From an uncultured Bacteroidales bacterium (GTDB taxonomy: Bacteria > Bacteroidota > Bacteroidia > Bacteroidales > UBA932): 64,000 nt of DNA. Numbering within the stretch: the stretch's first letter is position 1; each line of letters starts with the position of its first letter. Below, one piece after another: positions 45,380 to 55,062 of this stretch. The stretch covers positions 27,221 through 91,220 of the forward strand of contig CAMQDS010000009.1 in the NCBI GenBank assembly GCA_946999645.1, given 5' to 3'. The translations under genes were made by a program, and so were the position numbers. The notes below the pieces were generated by a model. The model ran no database searches and had not been told where the DNA came from. It saw only the letters and a list, made by a program, of their open reading frames with translations.

Positions 45380-46540
45380 ATGTGTGAAGATATAAATGAA
45401 TTCAGCAATATCAGCCCCTACTCGGATGAAGAGGCTGTTGAAGCACTTGGAAAGTTGGCTGACCATCCTGCGGTAATTGAAATATCAAAATATTTGTTTC
45501 CAAAAGAGGAACCGACATTTCTTAAAGATTGTCTGAAAAGTATCAAGAGCATTGAAGAATTTCAGACCATTGTCATGTCTAAAGCGATAGAATGGGTTTT
45601 GAAAACTACTGCTCATAATTTTTCGTATGACGGCATAGAGAATATCAAAAAAATTAATGGGAAATTTCTTGCGATTTCTAATCATAGAGATATAATTCTT
45701 GACCCTGCAATTACTCAGGTCGTTTTATATAAGAACGGTATTCCGATGACAGAGATTGCAGTGGGTGACAACCTATTGTCAAATAAATATGTTGAATATC
45801 TGATCCGTTCCAATAGGATGATTAAGGTTATTCGTGGCATAAATGCACGTGCTTTGTATTTGTCATCTCAATTACTGTCCAAATATATACGTTATTGTAT
45901 AACATCAGGTAAAAGTTCTATTTGGATTGCACAACGTGAAGGAAGGGCTAAGGACGGTATAGATACTACGGAGCAGGGCTTGCTAAAGATGCTTGATATG
46001 AGTGGAAAATCTGATTTTGTATCTAATTTTTTAGAACTTAATATACTTCCATTGAGTATTTCATATGAATATGAGCCTTGCGATATATTAAAAGCGCGTG
46101 AAAGACTTATTTCAAGGACACAAAAATATGTTAAAGGTCCTCAGGAAGACTTGATTAGCATAATGACAGGAATAAAGCAACAGAAGGGTAATATACATTT
46201 AAATATAGGCTTGCCATTGACTAAAGAAGAGATTGTTGAAGCTTCAGCTTGTACAAAGAATGACAGGTATCAAAGTATCAGACATGCTGTTGATATTCGT
46301 GTGATTGAGGGGTATAAACTATGGAAAACCAATTATATGGGATATGATTTGGTGAATAAGAGTTATAAATATACTGATTATTATACTCCTGAAGATGTAG
46401 AACAGTTTACCGATTATATAGAACATCAACTTGATAAAGTTGAAAAAGAACTTAATCGTCAAGAACTTAGAGAAATACTTCTATGGATTTATGGAAATCC
46501 AGTTAAATCGATGGAAGTTCTTTCAGAAGAAAAGAAATAA
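45380..46540 (+). CDS. Glycerolipid acyltransferase (PlsB/PlsC superfamily)
   Basis: 386 residues. An acyltransferase core is seen around LAISNHRDIILDPAI (about 95-109), KVIRGIN, IWIAQREGRAKDG (the G/E-G-x-R-block III equivalent) and ILPLSISYEYEP. The usual HX4D motif appears as HRDIILD, with one extra residue. This looks like the Bacteroidota type annotated as 1-acyl-sn-glycerol-3-phosphate acyltransferase; a role in phospholipid or ornithine-lipid acylation is inferred. Followed by a terminator shared with mscS. Confidence 0.82.
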   Translation: MCEDINEFSNISPYSDEEAVEALGKLADHPAVIEISKYLFPKEEPTFLKDCLKSIKSIEEFQTIVMSKAIEWVLKTTAHNFSYDGIENIKKINGKFLAISNHRDIILDPAITQVVLYKNGIPMTEIAVGDNLLSNKYVEYLIRSNRMIKVIRGINARALYLSSQLLSKYIRYCITSGKSSIWIAQREGRAKDGIDTTEQGLLKMLDMSGKSDFVSNFLELNILPLSISYEYEPCDILKARERLISRTQKYVKGPQEDLISIMTGIKQQKGNIHLNIGLPLTKEEIVEASACTKNDRYQSIRHAVDIRVIEGYKLWKTNYMGYDLVNKSYKYTDYYTPEDVEQFTDYIEHQLDKVEKELNRQELREILLWIYGNPVKSMEVLSEEKK

Positions 46541-46574
46541 AAAAAAGAGGAATTTATTATTCCTCTTTTTTTAT
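46541..46574. terminator. Bidirectional terminator overlapping the mscS stop
   Basis: AAAAAAGAGGAA (46541-46552) pairs with TTCCTCTTTTTT (46560-46571). The right arm encodes the last codons of mscS, so the hairpin is partly coding. Confidence 0.85.
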
Positions 46575-47507
46575 TGTTACGTCCAATTGAGGGAACGGGA
46601 AATTGATACCCTTCTTCGGCAGTATGGTGTATATTTGCTTATTTATATCATAAAATACATCCCAATAATCTTCAACCTTTGCCCAAGCTCTGGCAGTAAA
46701 TTCAATTGAACTATCTTTCATATCTGATAAAGTAACTTTCGGGGTTGGCACTTTATATGACAGTGATTCTTTAATTCTCGAATCGTTGTTCAGTATTTCA
46801 AGTAAAGTAGCAATTACAAATTCTGCATCTGAACCATATTCCACATTTACTTTCCATGAAATTCGATGCATTGGGTTGTGACTGAAATTATCTATATTCC
46901 CGTTTGCAAGTGAGCCGTTTGGAAGTATTATTATTGAATTTTCATATGTACGTATCTTTGTGCTGAATATATTTACTTCAGTTACATAGCCTTCATAGTT
47001 TTGAGTCTTAATATAGTCTCCTGCTTTAAAAGGTTTGAACACAAGCAACATTATTCCTCCTGCAAAATTTTGTACTGTACCACTCAAAGCCATACCTATT
47101 GCCATACCTCCAGCTGCTAAAATTGCTGCAAGTGATGTGGTATTTATACCAAGAGTTCCAATCGTTATAATTATCAAAATTATAGTCAGGGTGATAGATA
47201 GTAGACTTTTTACAAAAGATACAATTGCCGGTTCGGTATTCTTTCTTTTAAAAATTCTATCTAACAAACGTATTATACGTTTAATAAGCCATGCCCCTAT
47301 GATATATATAGCTAAGGCTGCCAATACTTTAAGAGCAAAATTAATACCGTTGTCTATCAATTCCGACATTACCTGCTCAGGGTTATTTGCAACTTTAGAA
47401 GCAAAGCGTGCTACTGCTACTCTAGCCGAATCTGCAGAATATAATGCAGTATCTCTGGCAACGTCCACAATTGAGGACGCAATATTTCTTAATAATGGAA
47501 ACATCAT
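46557..47507 (-). CDS. Small-conductance mechanosensitive channel, MscS family
   Basis: 316 residues. Three membrane helices (about 50-150) include the pore helix GMAIGMALSGTVQNFAGGIMLLVF. The beta domain has the family signature PFKAGDYIKTQNYEGYVTEVN and ILPNGSLANGNIDNFS. It releases osmolytes on hypo-osmotic shock. It starts 1 nt after the cysteate-synthase-like gene and ends the minus-strand operon. Confidence 0.93.
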   Translation of the reverse strand: MMFPLLRNIASSIVDVARDTALYSADSARVAVARFASKVANNPEQVMSELIDNGINFALKVLAALAIYIIGAWLIKRIIRLLDRIFKRKNTEPAIVSFVKSLLSITLTIILIIITIGTLGINTTSLAAILAAGGMAIGMALSGTVQNFAGGIMLLVFKPFKAGDYIKTQNYEGYVTEVNIFSTKIRTYENSIIILPNGSLANGNIDNFSHNPMHRISWKVNVEYGSDAEFVIATLLEILNNDSRIKESLSYKVPTPKVTLSDMKDSSIEFTARAWAKVEDYWDVFYDINKQIYTILPKKGINFPFPQLDVTIKKEE

Positions 47508-47508
47508 T

Positions 47509-48795
47509 TTACTTGAATAAACTATTTACCGCTGCAATAATTTCTTCTTCTGGCATATCCGGATCTAAAATAAGGTTAGGTCCTTTTTGAATAAATCCTT
47601 TTTTTGTCGCATTTAGAACGCCACCTCCTGTAATATTAAGCATGACTACATCTTTTGGGGCAACACTGCCATCTTCTATGGCTTTCTTTAGTCCAGCTAT
47701 GGCACACGCAGCAGCAGGGAAAACATCACAACCTTCAGTATTAAAGAACTGGAGCATCCAATAAACTATTTCATCATTGGTGACTTTATACATTCCACCT
47801 CCTGAGGCTTTGAGTACATCATATAGTCCTCCAGCGATAGAATAAGGTGGTTTTCTGTTAGAAAGTACTTTTGCCAATATTACTTCTGCATTTCTTCTTG
47901 ATTTTTCTGGAGTGATAGGTAGAAGTTCTTTAGAATCTTTTTTCCAGGAATCATACATAATAGTATAAGGTGCATTTTGACAAGCATATATCCTCATTTT
48001 ATTTGCTCCAAAACGACCATCACCTTCAAGTCTCATTGCATTTTCCCACGCTGAAATTGCTCCAGTACCACTTCCTACTGCTTGAAAATATGCGTCAGGA
48101 ATACGGCCAATAACTTCTGCAGCAGATAGCAGAGTTGTTCCCATCCCATCTCTGCGTGCGATATTTTTAGCACCACCTTCTGCTAAATATCTTTCATCGC
48201 TGCATAATTTTTCACCGATTGCAATGGCATCATAATAATCACATCCATGAGGTGCCGCAACAACTTTAACGCAATTCTTTATCGGTTTTCTAAACCATAA
48301 ATCATGTATATTATCTTCAGGAATACAAATTACAATAGGAATATTATTATCAGAACATACTCTGGCAAAAGCCCTGGCTGTATTTCCAGCAGATTGTACA
48401 ACAAGTATCTGCTTATGCTTTTTTGAAAGTTTTGAGCAAACAGAAAATGCTTCTGTCTCTTTAAAAGAGCAGGTTTCCATTTTAGCCCCTATTTTGGGCC
48501 AGTAACCTGAAAAAGTAATATATAGATTTTCGAGTCCAAGAAAATTTCCTAACCCCTTGCTTTTATAGGTTATAGGTAGATGTGAGTGTTTTAATACCCT
48601 TTTTATTGGCATCCAATCTGCATATCTATAAAGACCTTTTGCTTCGTCGTTGGGAGAAAATGTCTTATTCTCATATACTGCTCTCAAAAGAGAAGGAATG
48701 TCACATTCTGGATCTGTTAATGTCCATTCACAGTCATCGAAAATTCTTCCGGTGGCAACATTTAATAATTTGTATTTTGTTGGTTTAAATGCCAT
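47509..48795 (-). CDS. Cysteate synthase-like PLP enzyme (threonine synthase superfamily)
   Basis: 428 residues, fold-type II PLP enzyme. The PLP lysine is in CSFKETEAFS, the phosphate cup is in SAGNTARAFA and GSGTGAISAWE. The N-terminal ATGRIFDDCEWTL, LYITFSGYWPKIGAKM, and later NITGGGVLN and NRKPPYSIAGGLYD match what I recall of methanogen cysteate synthase, which makes L-cysteate from O-phosphoserine and sulfite. Threonine synthase proper is the main alternative. In Bacteroidota, cysteate synthase supplies sulfonolipids. No cysteate acyltransferase is adjacent. Between an antiporter and mscS genes, tightly spaced. Confidence 0.75.
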   Translation of the reverse strand: MAFKPTKYKLLNVATGRIFDDCEWTLTDPECDIPSLLRAVYENKTFSPNDEAKGLYRYADWMPIKRVLKHSHLPITYKSKGLGNFLGLENLYITFSGYWPKIGAKMETCSFKETEAFSVCSKLSKKHKQILVVQSAGNTARAFARVCSDNNIPIVICIPEDNIHDLWFRKPIKNCVKVVAAPHGCDYYDAIAIGEKLCSDERYLAEGGAKNIARRDGMGTTLLSAAEVIGRIPDAYFQAVGSGTGAISAWENAMRLEGDGRFGANKMRIYACQNAPYTIMYDSWKKDSKELLPITPEKSRRNAEVILAKVLSNRKPPYSIAGGLYDVLKASGGGMYKVTNDEIVYWMLQFFNTEGCDVFPAAACAIAGLKKAIEDGSVAPKDVVMLNITGGGVLNATKKGFIQKGPNLILDPDMPEEEIIAAVNSLFK

Positions 48796-48816
48796 AACTA
48801 TTTAGGTTTATATATA

Positions 48817-49776
48817 TTATTCTTTAATAATCAATCTTAAAATGAATAAGATTTCTAATAAAAGAAAAGCAATACTATCATATTTATCAATTTTGTTCTT
48901 TTCTCCAGTAAATGCAGCTATCCATATCATAATTGCACTTAAAAACAGTACTGAAAAATCAACAATATCTATTGAAGATATTGATATCGGACAAATTATT
49001 GAAGAAACGCCTAAAACCATAAGTATATTGAATATATTGGAACCCAATATATTCCCAAGAGCCAGAGCTCCTTTTTTCTTCTTAGCAGCAACAATGCATG
49101 TGGCTAATTCGGGGAGAGAAGTACCACCTGCGAGAATGGTTACAGCTATGAACTTATCACTGACTCCCATATACTTTGCTATATTTATTGCGGAATCGAC
49201 AAAAAGCTGCCCTCCAAAAATTAGAGCTGCAAGTCCTCCTATAATAAAAATGACAGCCAAAAGCGAACTATACTTAAATTTTATCTGAGTATCATTTGTA
49301 TTACTTTGGTTTTTCTTCCTTAAAGAACTATAGATATACAAAACAAATATTACCAGAAAAATAATTCCATCAATCCTGCTTATATTATTCTCTCCAACTC
49401 CAAATAGTTTATAATTCATTCCTAAGATAAAAAGCAGAATAGTAGTAACTATATTCATAGGTATATCCTTCTTCTTATTTTCTTTAGTAATCTCTATAGG
49501 TACAAACAAGGCTGTAAGGCCCAAAATTAAAAGGGTATTGAATATATTGGAGCCTATAACATTTCCTATGGCAATTTCTGAATTTTTATTAACAGCTCCG
49601 ACAATACTTACTATAGCCTCTGGAGCAGATGTTCCGATAGCAACAATAGTAAGCCCTATTACAAATTCACTTAGCCCTAATCTTCTTGCCAAGTCGGAAG
49701 CACCATCTATAAGAAAATCAGCCCCATAAATTATAAGGGCAAGAGCTGCAATTAAAATTAGTAACTGTATATACAT
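48817..49776 (-). CDS. Calcium/sodium antiporter (CaCA family, YrbG type)
   Basis: 319 residues, about ten membrane helices arranged as two inverted repeats. The alpha-repeats are clear: GTSAPEAIVSIVGAV with GNVIGSNIFNTLLILG, and GGTSLPELATCIVAA with GNILGSNIFNILMVLG. It exchanges Na+ for Ca2+ at the inner membrane. First gene of the operon with the cysteate-synthase-like gene and mscS. Confidence 0.93.
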   Translation of the reverse strand: MYIQLLILIAALALIIYGADFLIDGASDLARRLGLSEFVIGLTIVAIGTSAPEAIVSIVGAVNKNSEIAIGNVIGSNIFNTLLILGLTALFVPIEITKENKKKDIPMNIVTTILLFILGMNYKLFGVGENNISRIDGIIFLVIFVLYIYSSLRKKNQSNTNDTQIKFKYSSLLAVIFIIGGLAALIFGGQLFVDSAINIAKYMGVSDKFIAVTILAGGTSLPELATCIVAAKKKKGALALGNILGSNIFNILMVLGVSSIICPISISSIDIVDFSVLFLSAIMIWIAAFTGEKNKIDKYDSIAFLLLEILFILRLIIKE

Positions 49777-49798
49777 ATAAATTTTTTGAGCCGAATTA

Positions 49799-49806
49799 CA
49801 AAATTA
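49799..49806 (-). promoter_or_regulatory. -7 box of the antiporter operon
   Basis: The minus strand reads TAATTTTG, 22 nt before the start codon. Confidence 0.55.
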
Positions 49807-49876
49807 ATAAAAGTTCTTATTATATCCTTTTTTATTAAATCACTAAAACTGTGAATAAGATACATATGAATTTATA

Positions 49877-51283
49877 TCACAGTTTAGACATTAACACAAC
49901 ATTTTCTACATGAATTGTATGAGGGAACATATCTACAGGTTGTACTGCCTCAATTTTATATAGTTCAGAAAACATTGCAAGATCTCGTGCTTGTGAAGCT
50001 GGATTACAACTTACATATACTATTTTAGCAGGAGAAGCTTTTATAATAACCTTTGCTACGTCTGGGTGTATTCCAGCTCTAGGAGGATCGAGTATAATTA
50101 CATCGGGAGTACCATTCTTTTGTATAAACTCTTCTGTAAGAACATCTTTCATATCCCCGGCATAAAAACTGCAATTTGTAATTCCATTACGTTTAGTATT
50201 TGCCTTTGCATCTTCAATGGCTTCTGGAACATATTCAATACCAATTACTTTTGCAGCCTTAGACGAAATAAATTGTGCAATAGTTCCTGTTCCTGTATAC
50301 AAGTCATATACTACCTCCTTACCTGAAAGCCCAGCAAAATTTCTTGCAACAGAATATAACTTATATGCCTGTGCACTGTTTGTCTGATAGAATGATTTAG
50401 GTCCTATTCTAAAATGTAGGCCCTCCATTTCTTCATATATGGCTTCATCACCTTTATATAAAATACAATCAAGGTCAGAAATAGAATCATTCAATTTATT
50501 GTTAATGATATAATATAATGATGTTATTTGAGGAAATGTTTCAGCTATGGCATTGAGCATAGCTTCTCTGCTTTCCTTATCATTATATGCAAAGCAAACA
50601 ATCAGCATAATATGACCTGCTGAATTATTTCTTATAAATATATTTCTTAAATAACCCTTATTTTCCCTTATATCATAAAATTCAAGTAAATGCTTTATCG
50701 CATAATCCTTTATAAACTGACGAATTTCATTCGATGGGGATTCCTGAAGCCAACATTTATTGATATCCAATACTTTATCAAAGAATCTTCCGACATGAAA
50801 ACCAAGCCCTTGTCTTTGTAAAGGTGATATTTCATCAGGATTTTCATCAGGATATATCCATCTTTTTGATGAAAATGAAAATTCTAATTTATTTCTATAA
50901 AATTGTGTTTTATCAGATGGAACAATAGGGTAGACTTCAGGAATTTGAAGATGTCCTATTCTGAATAATTGGTCATACACCTGCTGTTGTTTTGCCTTTA
51001 GTTGTATACTATAAGGGAGGAGTTGCCATTTGCAGCCTCCACATATGCCAAAATGTTCACAGAAAGGCTTTAATCTATCTTTAGAAGGAGTTACGATTTT
51101 GGTTATAAAACCTTCCATATAGTTTTTTTTCTTTTTTGTAACCTTGACATTAACTATGTCTCCAGGTACTGCAAACTCTACAAAAACAACGGCTCCATCA
51201 ACGTGTGCTAGTGCTTTTCCCTCTGCTGCAACCGCCTCTATCAACACATTCTCCAATATAATCTCTGATTTTTTTCTTCCCAT
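49877..51283 (-). CDS. 23S rRNA (uracil-C5)-methyltransferase, RlmD/RumA family
   Basis: 468 residues. An N-terminal TRAM domain (about 5-65) is followed by a 4Fe-4S site CEHFGICGGC (C-x5-C-x2-C) with a fourth Cys in NKCWLQ. The C-terminal methyltransferase has DLYTGTGTIAQFI, ILDPPRAGIHPDV and the catalytic Cys in YVSCNPASQARDL. It forms 5-methyluridine in rRNA (U1939 in E. coli RlmD; U747 is the alternative site). The Na/Pi transporter gene lies 11 nt upstream in the same direction. Confidence 0.92.
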   Translation of the reverse strand: MGRKKSEIILENVLIEAVAAEGKALAHVDGAVVFVEFAVPGDIVNVKVTKKKKNYMEGFITKIVTPSKDRLKPFCEHFGICGGCKWQLLPYSIQLKAKQQQVYDQLFRIGHLQIPEVYPIVPSDKTQFYRNKLEFSFSSKRWIYPDENPDEISPLQRQGLGFHVGRFFDKVLDINKCWLQESPSNEIRQFIKDYAIKHLLEFYDIRENKGYLRNIFIRNNSAGHIMLIVCFAYNDKESREAMLNAIAETFPQITSLYYIINNKLNDSISDLDCILYKGDEAIYEEMEGLHFRIGPKSFYQTNSAQAYKLYSVARNFAGLSGKEVVYDLYTGTGTIAQFISSKAAKVIGIEYVPEAIEDAKANTKRNGITNCSFYAGDMKDVLTEEFIQKNGTPDVIILDPPRAGIHPDVAKVIIKASPAKIVYVSCNPASQARDLAMFSELYKIEAVQPVDMFPHTIHVENVVLMSKL

Positions 51284-51294
51284 AATGTTTAATT

Positions 51295-52941
51295 CTACTC
51301 CTCGTTCCTTACAGCAGCCTGAGATATATTAATCATAAAGTCTCCCATCGCTTCAAGTTCTGCAATAATATCAAAAAAATAGTTAGTGGAATAATAATTT
51401 CCTTCACGCATCTCAATTTGCTCAATTGCCAAATTTCTAAACTTATCTCTTGTCTTATTAATATCATTTTCAGCCTCATAGGCATTTGATATATCGGACA
51501 GATTGCCATTCATAGCTTCTCTTAGGTTAGAATTCATTACATCATATGCTTTATCTACTTTATTAATAAGTTCATTCATACGACTGATTGCATTATCATC
51601 AAACTTCATATTATGAACCCTTTCCCGTTCAAGAATTCTACTTATATTCTCACAACTGTCTCCAAGACTTTCAAGTTCTCCTATAATCCTAAACAGTAAA
51701 CGTATTTCTTCACCATCCTCAAGGCTTATTTCTGTAGATTTAATCCCATTTAAAAAATTAGCAATCTTTATTTCAAGTTTATCGCTTATTTCCTCATATT
51801 CAACAAGTTTCATTCTATACTTTTCAAACTTATCAGGATCTGTTTCATTGAGTGCTTTAGGTACATATTTGAAACCTTCATGGCTAATTATCCCGAAATG
51901 CTGAACCTCTTTCATAGCCTGCGCAATAGAGATCGCTGCAGTACCGATAGGATAGTTTCCTATATATTTAAGAAGACCGTCATCAGCCTTTTCTCCACTT
52001 GGGAACATTATATTTAACATATTGACTATAATGTCACTAAACCATACTAATATAAGTGTTCCTAAAAGATTGAAGAGAGTATGAAATATACATATTCCAT
52101 AGAGTGGGGAAGTAGTAATAAGTGAAATAAGACCTATAAACGGTCTATAAAATATCAGGATAATTACTGCTATGGAAATGTTGAATAAAAAATGGACAAC
52201 TGCTGCCTGTCTTGCCCTGACGTTACTTTTACTCGATAGAAGAGTAGTTGTTATTGTTGTACCTATATTTGCTCCAATTACCATTGCACATCCCATTGAA
52301 ATATCGAGCCAACTATGGCACATTATCAAAGAGAGGACTACAACAGCGCTGGATGATTGTAGCATGGCTGAAAGTAGAATACCTATAAGTACAAAAATCA
52401 GTACTGATAAATTTCCCTTGTCAACCAGACACATAAGTTTTTCAGGAAATAGTTGTGTGGCTTCTAATGCACTTACCGAAGATACTGTAAAATTTATTCC
52501 TAAAAATATAATGGCAAAGTACATTATTATGTCTCCCAAAAGTTTTACTTTGGCTCTTTTGGACATCGACATTGCAAAACCAGCTCCAAGAATTATAAAA
52601 CAATAGGGGAAAATATTAAAAGTAAATCCAAATAAAGTAATAAGCCAAGCCGTTATTGTCGTTCCGATATTTGCACCCATTATAATGGCTACAGATTGGG
52701 AAAGAGATAGAATACCTGCACTTACAAGACTTATTACCGTAGCAGTTGATTCTCTGGAAGTTATAATAGATGCAGTCAAACCAGCACCGCCAAGAATACG
52801 GCTTGCTGCATTACCTTTCATAAGTGGGATAAATTTTCTAAGTCCGTCACCAATATATTTTTGCAGTCCGCTGCTCAACTGGTATAGACCGAATAAAAAT
52901 AATGCTAAAGCACCAAGAAGGTTCAAGATGTTTAAAACCAT
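51295..52941 (-). CDS. Na/Pi cotransporter family protein with PhoU-like domain
   Basis: 548 residues. The N-terminal half (about 1-310) has eight or more helices with the duplicated NptA/SLC34 motifs (GANIGTTITAWLITLFG and GANIGTTITTTLLSSK; QSSSAVVVLSLI). The cytoplasmic C-terminal half (about 340-548) is helical and PhoU-like (IRLLFRIIGELESLGDSCENI, FFDIIAELEAMGDFMINIS). It probably imports phosphate with sodium or senses it. Confidence 0.92.
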   Translation of the reverse strand: MVLNILNLLGALALFLFGLYQLSSGLQKYIGDGLRKFIPLMKGNAASRILGGAGLTASIITSRESTATVISLVSAGILSLSQSVAIIMGANIGTTITAWLITLFGFTFNIFPYCFIILGAGFAMSMSKRAKVKLLGDIIMYFAIIFLGINFTVSSVSALEATQLFPEKLMCLVDKGNLSVLIFVLIGILLSAMLQSSSAVVVLSLIMCHSWLDISMGCAMVIGANIGTTITTTLLSSKSNVRARQAAVVHFLFNISIAVIILIFYRPFIGLISLITTSPLYGICIFHTLFNLLGTLILVWFSDIIVNMLNIMFPSGEKADDGLLKYIGNYPIGTAAISIAQAMKEVQHFGIISHEGFKYVPKALNETDPDKFEKYRMKLVEYEEISDKLEIKIANFLNGIKSTEISLEDGEEIRLLFRIIGELESLGDSCENISRILERERVHNMKFDDNAISRMNELINKVDKAYDVMNSNLREAMNGNLSDISNAYEAENDINKTRDKFRNLAIEQIEMREGNYYSTNYFFDIIAELEAMGDFMINISQAAVRNEE

Positions 52942-53054
52942 ATTCTAATTATTTAAAAATATATGCAGGGGATTCTGTCTAAATATACAACTTAACATAA
53001 TATAAATTGTGTAACTAATATATATTTTGAGTGTAATTCCTTAGTCGTTAATTT

Positions 53055-54209
53055 CTAACGTTTGGTTATTTCATCTACAAATTTAGGTATATCAAATTTT
53101 TGAGTATCAAAAGCCTGACTGAATGAAACACCGTCTGAAAGAATTTCCAACTTCATTGCAGTAGCTATTTCATTCATTAGTTTAACACTTGCAGAGGCCC
53201 ATGTAAATGAGCCAAAAGCCGCAAATCTATGATTTTTTATCATTCTTAATTTAAGTGCTGACATAAATGCTTCTGCAGGAGGAAATATACTCCCATTATA
53301 TGTAGGAGCTCCAACAACTATAGTGTCGTATATAAATACGTCCCTTAGAGCATAAGAAGCACCCTCATCAACAAGGTTGTGAATTGCACAAGTTATGCCT
53401 CTTTTTTCGATTTCTTTCTTAATCTCAAATGCGGCTTTTTCAGTATTTCCATACATAGAACAATATGCCAAACAAACTCCAGGTTTTGTTTCGTACTTAC
53501 TTAACATATCATAGATTTGGATTACTTTAGAATTTTCATCGTTCCAGATTGGTCCGTGAGTACTGCAGATCCTTTTAATCCCTAACGGGGATAATTTTTT
53601 TAGTGCATTCTGTACTGGAACTCCGTATTTTCCAACTATGCAGGAATAATATCTTATCATTTCAGAATGATAATCTTCAAGATGCTCATTAAGCGGAGCA
53701 TTTACTCCCTTAAAACATCCGAAAGCATCTCCTGAAAATATTGTTTTCTCTTCCTCAAGCCATGTTGCCATTGTTTCAGGCCAATGTACCATAGGTATCA
53801 TAAAGAATCTCAGCGAACAAGAACCTAAAGAAACACTTTCACCATCCTTAACCGCTGTAACATTGTCTGTAATTCCATTAAATCCAGCAATCATAGGAAT
53901 AGCTTTGGCACTTGCAAGAATTTTTATATTCGGATATTTTTCTCTTATATTAGACATTAGAGCAGAATGATCTGGCTCCATATGGTTCACTATCAAATAA
54001 TCAATCTGCCTATCCCCTATTTCTCTTTGTATATTATTAAAAAATTCTTCCTTAAAGGCAGCTGCAGCCGTGTCAATTAGTGCAATTTTATCATCTACAA
54101 CTAAATAAGAATTATATGATATACCTTCTGGCAACGGCCACTGGTTTTCGAAAAATTTTATTTGATAGTCATTAACTCCGACATATCTTATTCTATCTGT
54201 AACTTTCAT
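53055..54209 (-). CDS. fprA: FprA family A-type flavodiiron protein
   Basis: 384 residues from ATG 54209 (MKVTDRIRYVGVND). An in-frame start at 54263 lies over the promoter and is rejected. The N-terminal beta-lactamase-like diiron domain has HMEPDHSALM (H-x-E-x-D-H), a His in MVHWPETM, Asp in IFSGDAFGCF and His in CSTHGPIW. The C-terminal flavodoxin domain (about 245-384) starts VCLAYCSMYGNTEKAA. It reduces O2 or NO to water or N2O, protecting an anaerobe; rubrerythrin is the other such enzyme here. Confidence 0.95.
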   Translation of the reverse strand: MKVTDRIRYVGVNDYQIKFFENQWPLPEGISYNSYLVVDDKIALIDTAAAAFKEEFFNNIQREIGDRQIDYLIVNHMEPDHSALMSNIREKYPNIKILASAKAIPMIAGFNGITDNVTAVKDGESVSLGSCSLRFFMIPMVHWPETMATWLEEEKTIFSGDAFGCFKGVNAPLNEHLEDYHSEMIRYYSCIVGKYGVPVQNALKKLSPLGIKRICSTHGPIWNDENSKVIQIYDMLSKYETKPGVCLAYCSMYGNTEKAAFEIKKEIEKRGITCAIHNLVDEGASYALRDVFIYDTIVVGAPTYNGSIFPPAEAFMSALKLRMIKNHRFAAFGSFTWASASVKLMNEIATAMKLEILSDGVSFSQAFDTQKFDIPKFVDEITKR

Positions 54210-54267
54210 AGACTCTGTTATAATTATATGCTTATTAATAAGCTTTAGAATAATCCAAAACAACTCA

Positions 54268-54370
54268 CAAATATAACAATACTATAAAATAAGTGCAACA
54301 AAGAAAAATGGTTAGCATTGATATTATTTATAAATCTTATTTTTAACGTCTGAATAATTTTTTAATTTTG
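54268..54370. promoter_or_regulatory. Divergent promoter boxes, fprA and the que operon
   Basis: The minus strand reads TATATTTG (complement of 54268-54275) for fprA; the plus strand reads TAATTTTG (54363-54370) for queC, 22 nt before its start. Confidence 0.6.
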
Positions 54371-54392
54371 CCAGTTAAATTATATATGAACA

Positions 54393-55034
54393 ATGAAAGC
54401 GGTAATTATATATTCTGGAGGAATGGATAGCACTACCCTACTCTATGACTATAAGGACAATATATCATTAGCTATTACATTTACCTATGGTGCAAAGCAG
54501 GACAAAGAACAACTGGCATGTGCTGTTTCAAATTGTAAGTTATTGGGAATAAAACATATTATAATCCCATTGGATTTTATAGGGCAATATTTCAAAAGCA
54601 GTATAATTCAAGGAGGAGAAGATATACCACATGAAGACTATAATGAGGTAAATATGAAAAGTACTGTAGTTCCGTTTAGAAATGGAATAATGCTGTCAAT
54701 TGCAACGGGCATGGCTGAAAATGAGGGCCTGGATACTGTATTGATTGCAAATCATGCTGGTGATCATTCAATATATCCTGATTGTAGGCCTGAATTTATA
54801 GATAATATAAGCAGGGCTGCAGAAAAGGGTACATATAATAATGTAAAAATTGTTTCCCCTTATTGTAATATGACTAAAAGGGAGATAGCTTTGTTAGGAA
54901 AAAAACTTTCTGTTCCATTTGAAAATACATACTCATGTTATGAAGGAAGGCATTTACATTGCGGTAAATGTGCTACCTGTATTGAAAGAAAAGAGGCTTT
55001 AGCTGGTTTTGATAAGACAGAGTATGAAGTGTAA
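54393..55034 (+). CDS. queC: 7-cyano-7-deazaguanine (preQ0) synthase
   Basis: 213 residues. The PP-loop ATP pyrophosphatase motif IYSGGMDSTT is at the N-terminus, and the zinc site CYEGRHLHCGKCATC is near the C-terminus. It converts carboxydeazaguanine to preQ0 with ATP and ammonia. First gene of queC-queD-queE. Confidence 0.96.
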   Translation: MKAVIIYSGGMDSTTLLYDYKDNISLAITFTYGAKQDKEQLACAVSNCKLLGIKHIIIPLDFIGQYFKSSIIQGGEDIPHEDYNEVNMKSTVVPFRNGIMLSIATGMAENEGLDTVLIANHAGDHSIYPDCRPEFIDNISRAAEKGTYNNVKIVSPYCNMTKREIALLGKKLSVPFENTYSCYEGRHLHCGKCATCIERKEALAGFDKTEYEV

Positions 55035-55062
55035 CAAAATTAAGTATTAGGAACAAGTAACT

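Noticed and set aside
47035..47520. 161-codon plus-strand open frame
   Set aside because: Antisense of mscS; no independent features.
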